Assembly (NCBI GenBank): GCA_004295045.1
Contig: SHND01000017.1
Span: 62,001 to 126,000, forward strand
DNA length: 64,000 nt
Source of the DNA: Chloroflexota bacterium
GTDB taxonomy: Bacteria; Chloroflexota; Anaerolineae; UBA4142; SHND01
Direction of reading: 5' to 3'
The translations under genes and the position numbers were made by a program. The first letter of the stretch is position 1; the number at the start of each line of letters is the position of its first letter. Below are positions 60,427 through 64,000 of the stretch, piece after piece. Under the pieces are notes generated by a model. It worked only from the letters and a program-made list of their open reading frames with translations, was not told where the DNA came from and made no database searches.

Positions 60427-63219
60427 TCACCCTGTATTCCGCAGACCCGCCGCAATCCCATTGATCGTCACCACCATTGCGTCCATCAATTCTTGGCGCG
60501 CCTCCGTCGCGTCTTCGGGCAACCCGCGTAAACGTTTCAGCACCTCGATTTGAATAAAGTTCAATGGGTCCACGTATGGATTCCGCAAACGAATCGCGCG
60601 CTGTAACACGGGCTCGTTATCGAGAATTTCGTTTTGCTCCGTCAAGCGCAGAATCCAATCACGCGTGCGTTCAAACTCGGCGCGGATGTTTCCAAAAATT
60701 TCCGCGCGCAAATTTTCATCCTCGACCAATAGCGCGTATTGCGCGGCGATGCCCATGTCTGCCTTGCCGAGCGCGTTTTGCACATTTTGCAGCATCGTAT
60801 TGAAAAATTGCCATTCGCGCGTCATGGCGCGGAGCATTGCAACTTTCGCTTCGTCGGTTGCAACCAAATCCAACGCGCTTCCTAAACCGTACCACCCCGG
60901 CAAATTGAAACGCGACTGCATCCAACTGAACACCCACGGAATCGCGCGCAGCGTTTGCACGGAGGGCGTGTCCTTGCGCCGCGCGGGACGCGAGCCGATG
61001 CGCAGCTGTTCGATTTCGTGAATCGGTGTCGCCTGTTCCCAAAATTCGACAAAGCGCGGCGTTTCATAAACCAACGAACGATACGCGCGCAGCCCCGCCT
61101 CTGACAATTCCTCCATCAGCGCGCGCCAAGCATCACGCAGAGATTCCTCTTGCATCGGGCTCTCATCCGGCAGCAAACTCGCGCGCAGCACCGCATACAC
61201 AATTTGTTCGAGATGGCGATGCGCGAGATGCGGATTGCCGTAACGCGCGGCAAGCACTTCGCCCTGTTCGGTGATGCGAAAACGCCCGTCCACAGTACCG
61301 GGCGGCTCGGCAAGAATTGCGCGCGAGGGCGGACCGCCGCCGCGCGCGACACTGCCGCCGCGTCCGTGAAACAACGTCAATGTGACGCCCCGCGCGCGGC
61401 ACAATTCCGCGAGTGATGTCTTTGCCTGATACAATGCCCAATTCGCCGCGACAAGTCCGCTCTCTTTGTTGCTGTCCGAATAACCCACCATCACTTGCTG
61501 CTGCATTCCGCGCGCGGTGAGGTGTTTTTTGTACGCGGGGTTGGTGAACAAAGTATCCAAAATCGCGGCGCTTTGCTCGAGCGCGTCCATCTGTTCAAAT
61601 AGCGGCACGATATCCAGTTTGTCGGCGATGCCTGCCCAATGCGCGAGCAGCAAAACCGCCAACACATCGCTCGCCGATTGCGCCATCGAAATGACAAAGA
61701 CGCCGAGCGGCTCCGCGCCGTAATTTTCATACGCGCGTTTCAACACTTGGAAAAGCGCGATGGTTTCGTTTGTCTCGACGCTGTACGCTCCTCCTTCGCG
61801 CAATGCGCGCGGCGGCTGTTCAAGCAAGTACGTCAAATGATCGGCTTGGTCGGGACGCGACATTTTGGCAAAGTGCGGATTGATGTGATGAGCGTACAAG
61901 ATAGCGTCCACATCGGAAATCAAGCGCGACGATTCTTGGCGAATGTCCAAACGCGCAGAGTGCAGACCAAAGACTGCCACTTGTTCTTGGAGCGCGCGCA
62001 AATCATCGTCCGCGATCAAGCCGCCGCGATCGGCGCGCAAGCTTGCTGCCATCACATCGAGCGCGTCCGAGAGCTGTCGCGCGTTTTTTAATTTGGGCAG
62101 CGGCGCATTCGTTTGTCCGAGCAGCCGCGCTTTGACGGGGTCTTGCGTCGTCTCGTCCAGTTGTTCTGCCAACGCCGCCAATTTCAACCGGTACGGTTCG
62201 CCGGGATAGCGTTTTTGCAAATAGTCCAGATGTTTGCTCGCCGAAACAAAATCGTTCTTCAACGACACGCGCAGTTCATTCGAAATGGGCGCGTGATATT
62301 CCGAAATCGAAAGTTCGCGTTCCAACTTTTTAATGGCGTCGCGATATTTTTCGACGGCGAGTCCGCGATTGAGCCGCAGTGATTCGGCGGTCACCTCTGC
62401 CGTCACAAAAGGATTGCCGTCGCGGTCGCCGCCAATCCACGAACCAAATCGAATAAATTGTTTCGGCGGATCGAGTTCGGAATAATGTGTTTGCAGCGCG
62501 CGGCGCAAATCGTTGTACAGACGCGGCACCACCTCCCACAAAATCGTGTCGAGAAAAAACAGACCCGTGCGGACTTCGTCTGTCACTTCGGGACGCGTGG
62601 TGCGCGCCCGTTCGGTGAGCCAGTGCGAATGAATTTCCGCGCGTAAATGTTGCAGCCACTCGTCACGCTCGCGCGGTAATAAATCGGGGCGGTCCAATTC
62701 GTACAACACCTGCGCCATACGCGCGAGTTTGGACAAGAGCGACCGGCGGCGCGCTTCGGTGGGATGCGCGGTAAAGACGAGTTCCACGCGCAAGCGTTCG
62801 AGCAGCGCGGCGACGCGTTCACGCGAAATATTTTGCGCGCGAAATTCTTCAAACGCTTTGGCGATGGATTCCTCACCGGCTTGTGGATCGGTCGCGCGTT
62901 CGCGGTCGCGCAAGACGCGAACGCGGTGCTGTTCTTCAGCGAGATTGATGAGGTCGAAATACGCGGTGAACGCGAGCGCGATGCGATTCAAGGTGGGCGC
63001 ATCGTAGCGCGCGATCTGTGCGATAAGGAGGTCTGCCGCGTTCGCTTGATCGCTGCGGCGCGCTTTGGCGAGAGCGCGTACTGTTTCTTCGGCTTTAAAG
63101 AGCGCGTCGCCCTCTTGGGCGCGCAGTGTTTCGCCGAGCAGATCACCCAGCAGATGAATATCACGCGAAAGAGGCGAGGGTTCCGCTTCAATCTGGATAT
63201 GACTCGTTTTTGTTGGCAT
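60427..63219 (-). CDS. ppc: phosphoenolpyruvate carboxylase
   Basis: 930 residues, full length. VFTAHPTEARRRSL carries the catalytic His (about residue 155). GYSDSNKESGLVAANW, LFHGRGGSVARGGGP, and EQGEVLAARYGNP are the substrate-site blocks, and the protein ends in the usual RNTG. It forms oxaloacetate from PEP and bicarbonate. No clear ribosome site precedes the ATG at 63219. It is divergent from the LCP gene. Confidence 0.97.
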   Translation of the reverse strand: MPTKTSHIQIEAEPSPLSRDIHLLGDLLGETLRAQEGDALFKAEETVRALAKARRSDQANAADLLIAQIARYDAPTLNRIALAFTAYFDLINLAEEQHRVRVLRDRERATDPQAGEESIAKAFEEFRAQNISRERVAALLERLRVELVFTAHPTEARRRSLLSKLARMAQVLYELDRPDLLPRERDEWLQHLRAEIHSHWLTERARTTRPEVTDEVRTGLFFLDTILWEVVPRLYNDLRRALQTHYSELDPPKQFIRFGSWIGGDRDGNPFVTAEVTAESLRLNRGLAVEKYRDAIKKLERELSISEYHAPISNELRVSLKNDFVSASKHLDYLQKRYPGEPYRLKLAALAEQLDETTQDPVKARLLGQTNAPLPKLKNARQLSDALDVMAASLRADRGGLIADDDLRALQEQVAVFGLHSARLDIRQESSRLISDVDAILYAHHINPHFAKMSRPDQADHLTYLLEQPPRALREGGAYSVETNETIALFQVLKRAYENYGAEPLGVFVISMAQSASDVLAVLLLAHWAGIADKLDIVPLFEQMDALEQSAAILDTLFTNPAYKKHLTARGMQQQVMVGYSDSNKESGLVAANWALYQAKTSLAELCRARGVTLTLFHGRGGSVARGGGPPSRAILAEPPGTVDGRFRITEQGEVLAARYGNPHLAHRHLEQIVYAVLRASLLPDESPMQEESLRDAWRALMEELSEAGLRAYRSLVYETPRFVEFWEQATPIHEIEQLRIGSRPARRKDTPSVQTLRAIPWVFSWMQSRFNLPGWYGLGSALDLVATDEAKVAMLRAMTREWQFFNTMLQNVQNALGKADMGIAAQYALLVEDENLRAEIFGNIRAEFERTRDWILRLTEQNEILDNEPVLQRAIRLRNPYVDPLNFIQIEVLKRLRGLPEDATEARQELMDAMVVTINGIAAGLRNTG

Positions 63220-63249
63220 TGCGATGCGCTATCCCTTTTCTTCAGGCGG

Positions 63250-63269
63250 CGACTTGCAATCGCAAGTCG
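63250..63269. repeat. 8-bp hairpin between ppc and the LCP gene
   Basis: CGACTTGC and GCAAGTCG form a perfect stem with the loop AATC, in the 92-base divergent region. It could be an operator or RNA stem. No T run. Confidence 0.6.
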
Positions 63270-63311
63270 TCAAGCTATGCGGCGCGCGCGAGTTATTGTA
63301 TCATTGCCATT

Positions 63312-64000
63312 GTGGCTCGACGACGACAACGCCGCGCGGCGGCGCAACCACAAAATTCACCAAATCGTTTGTCACGCATCGTGATCGGTTTGGTATTTGC
63401 GTCGTTAGTTCTCGGCGCACTCGGATTTTATTTTAGCGCGCAAACGACCGAGTTGACGCAATCTGTTTTTGGCTCGCAAGCGATGTTGGACCTTACGACA
63501 GCCGTTCCGCCCACGCCGCGCGGTGCATTCGTTCCTCCCGAAGAGGCAGAGGACTCGAACATTCTAAATCAACCGACGATTCCTTTGCAAGCAGCAACTC
63601 CGTTGCTGCCTGCTTCCGGTAAATTGGACAAGACGTTGAATGTTTTGCTGCTCGGCAGCGATCGCCGCCCGAACGACCCGGTGTGGCGCACCGATGTAAT
63701 GATGATCGCGTTCATTGATGCGGCGAATGGACGCGCGGCGGTTTTGAGCTTGCCGCGCGACCTGTACGTGAACATTCCGACGCGCGGGTGGGACCGTTTG
63801 AACATTGCCGATTTTTGGGGCGAATATACAAAGTATCCGGGCGGCGGACCCGGTTTGATGAAAAAGGTAGTCGCCGATAATTTTGAAATTCGGATTGACA
63901 AATATGCGCGAGTGGATTTCGACGGCTTTAAGCGAATTATTGACACGCTCGGCGGAATTGACGTGAACGTGCCGTGCGAAATCGAAGATGATTTCATTGA
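63312..64000 (+). CDS. LytR-CpsA-Psr (LCP) family protein, partial
   Basis: The gene runs off the window, with 229 codons visible. I take GTG 63312, which gives a basic cytoplasmic start (MARRRQRRAAAQ), one membrane helix (IVIGLVFASLVLGALGFYF), then an outside linker. The LCP core begins LNVLLLGSDRRPNDP, with WRTDVMMIAFID, VLSLPRDLYVNIP (the PRDL phosphate-binding Arg), and RIIDTLGGIDV. LCP enzymes attach polyprenyl-linked polymers to peptidoglycan or other surface carriers, so this one may ligate the polysaccharide made by the first cluster. No ATG occurs in frame near the start; GTG 63381 or TTG 63369 are alternatives. Confidence 0.88.
   Translation, partial: MARRRQRRAAAQPQNSPNRLSRIVIGLVFASLVLGALGFYFSAQTTELTQSVFGSQAMLDLTTAVPPTPRGAFVPPEEAEDSNILNQPTIPLQAATPLLPASGKLDKTLNVLLLGSDRRPNDPVWRTDVMMIAFIDAANGRAAVLSLPRDLYVNIPTRGWDRLNIADFWGEYTKYPGGGPGLMKKVVADNFEIRIDKYARVDFDGFKRIIDTLGGIDVNVPCEIEDDFI

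Noticed and set aside
1..64000. tRNA or rRNA genes
   Set aside because: No T-loop/acceptor-stem combinations or rRNA-like stretches were seen on reading; a dedicated tRNA scan was not possible.

Overview
The window reads as a piece of a bacterial chromosome with moderate to high GC and very many GCGC/CGCG words. I infer a member of the Chloroflexota (Anaerolineae-like). The reasons are the gene families present (LytR-CpsA-Psr protein, DUF4342, MalT-type regulator, copper nitrite reductase beside NnrS, DoxX pair), the absence of lipid A genes, and the tight ATGA gene overlaps. No rRNA, tRNA or CRISPR array was seen, so the placement is an inference.

Layout. (1) 0-17.3 kb: a tightly packed plus-strand surface-polysaccharide cluster. 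It holds a DUF2142 membrane protein, two secreted clan-A glycoside-hydrolase-like paralogues, two GT2 and four GT4 glycosyltransferases, a MurJ/MviN-type flippase, a polytopic membrane protein, a HEAT-like protein, an initiating polyprenyl-phosphate sugar transferase and an O-antigen ligase/polymerase. (2) 17.3-26.7 kb: a glycine-rich RRM RNA-binding protein, then purine genes (purA, purB, xpt, guaB), interrupted by an AT-richer block of four uncharacterised genes (21.1-24.4 kb) that looks acquired. (3) 26.7-31.4 kb: BatA-like VWA protein, a CNB-GAF-PP2C phosphatase, an MFS transporter and two small proteins. (4) 31.4-40.3 kb: two BASS-family transporters, a DUF1269-arylsulfatase fusion, small proteins, a MalT-type regulator, and two short gene remnants (a multicopper oxidase tail and a sulfatase scrap). 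(5) 40.5-48.5 kb: a redox and nitrogen-oxide block with a Tat-exported multicopper oxidase, a receiver-only regulator, a histidine kinase with a divergent NarL-type regulator, two DoxX-like proteins, a NirK-type nitrite reductase and divergent NnrS. (6) 48.5-56.1 kb: a minus-strand defence block that leads into a divergent SHMT-family gene. In order of transcription it is a type IIG restriction-modification enzyme, a pentapeptide-repeat/TIR protein, DUF4160, DUF2442, and a single-chain MntA-HepT protein. (7) 56.2-64 kb: PAS protein and metallo-beta-lactamase, GT2 plus DUF2304, DsbA-like and VKOR oxidative folding pair, OsmC-like protein, PEP carboxylase, and the start of an LCP ligase that runs off the window.

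The most notable points are: the MntA-HepT fusion, which retains a well-placed internal start for the toxin half; the TIR/IIG/toxin-antitoxin operon; the DUF1269-sulfatase fusion; the AT-rich pair inside the purine cluster; and a leaderless-type promoter for the 58 kb GT2 gene. Coordinates of motifs were read by hand; family names come from recognised motifs, not from database searches.
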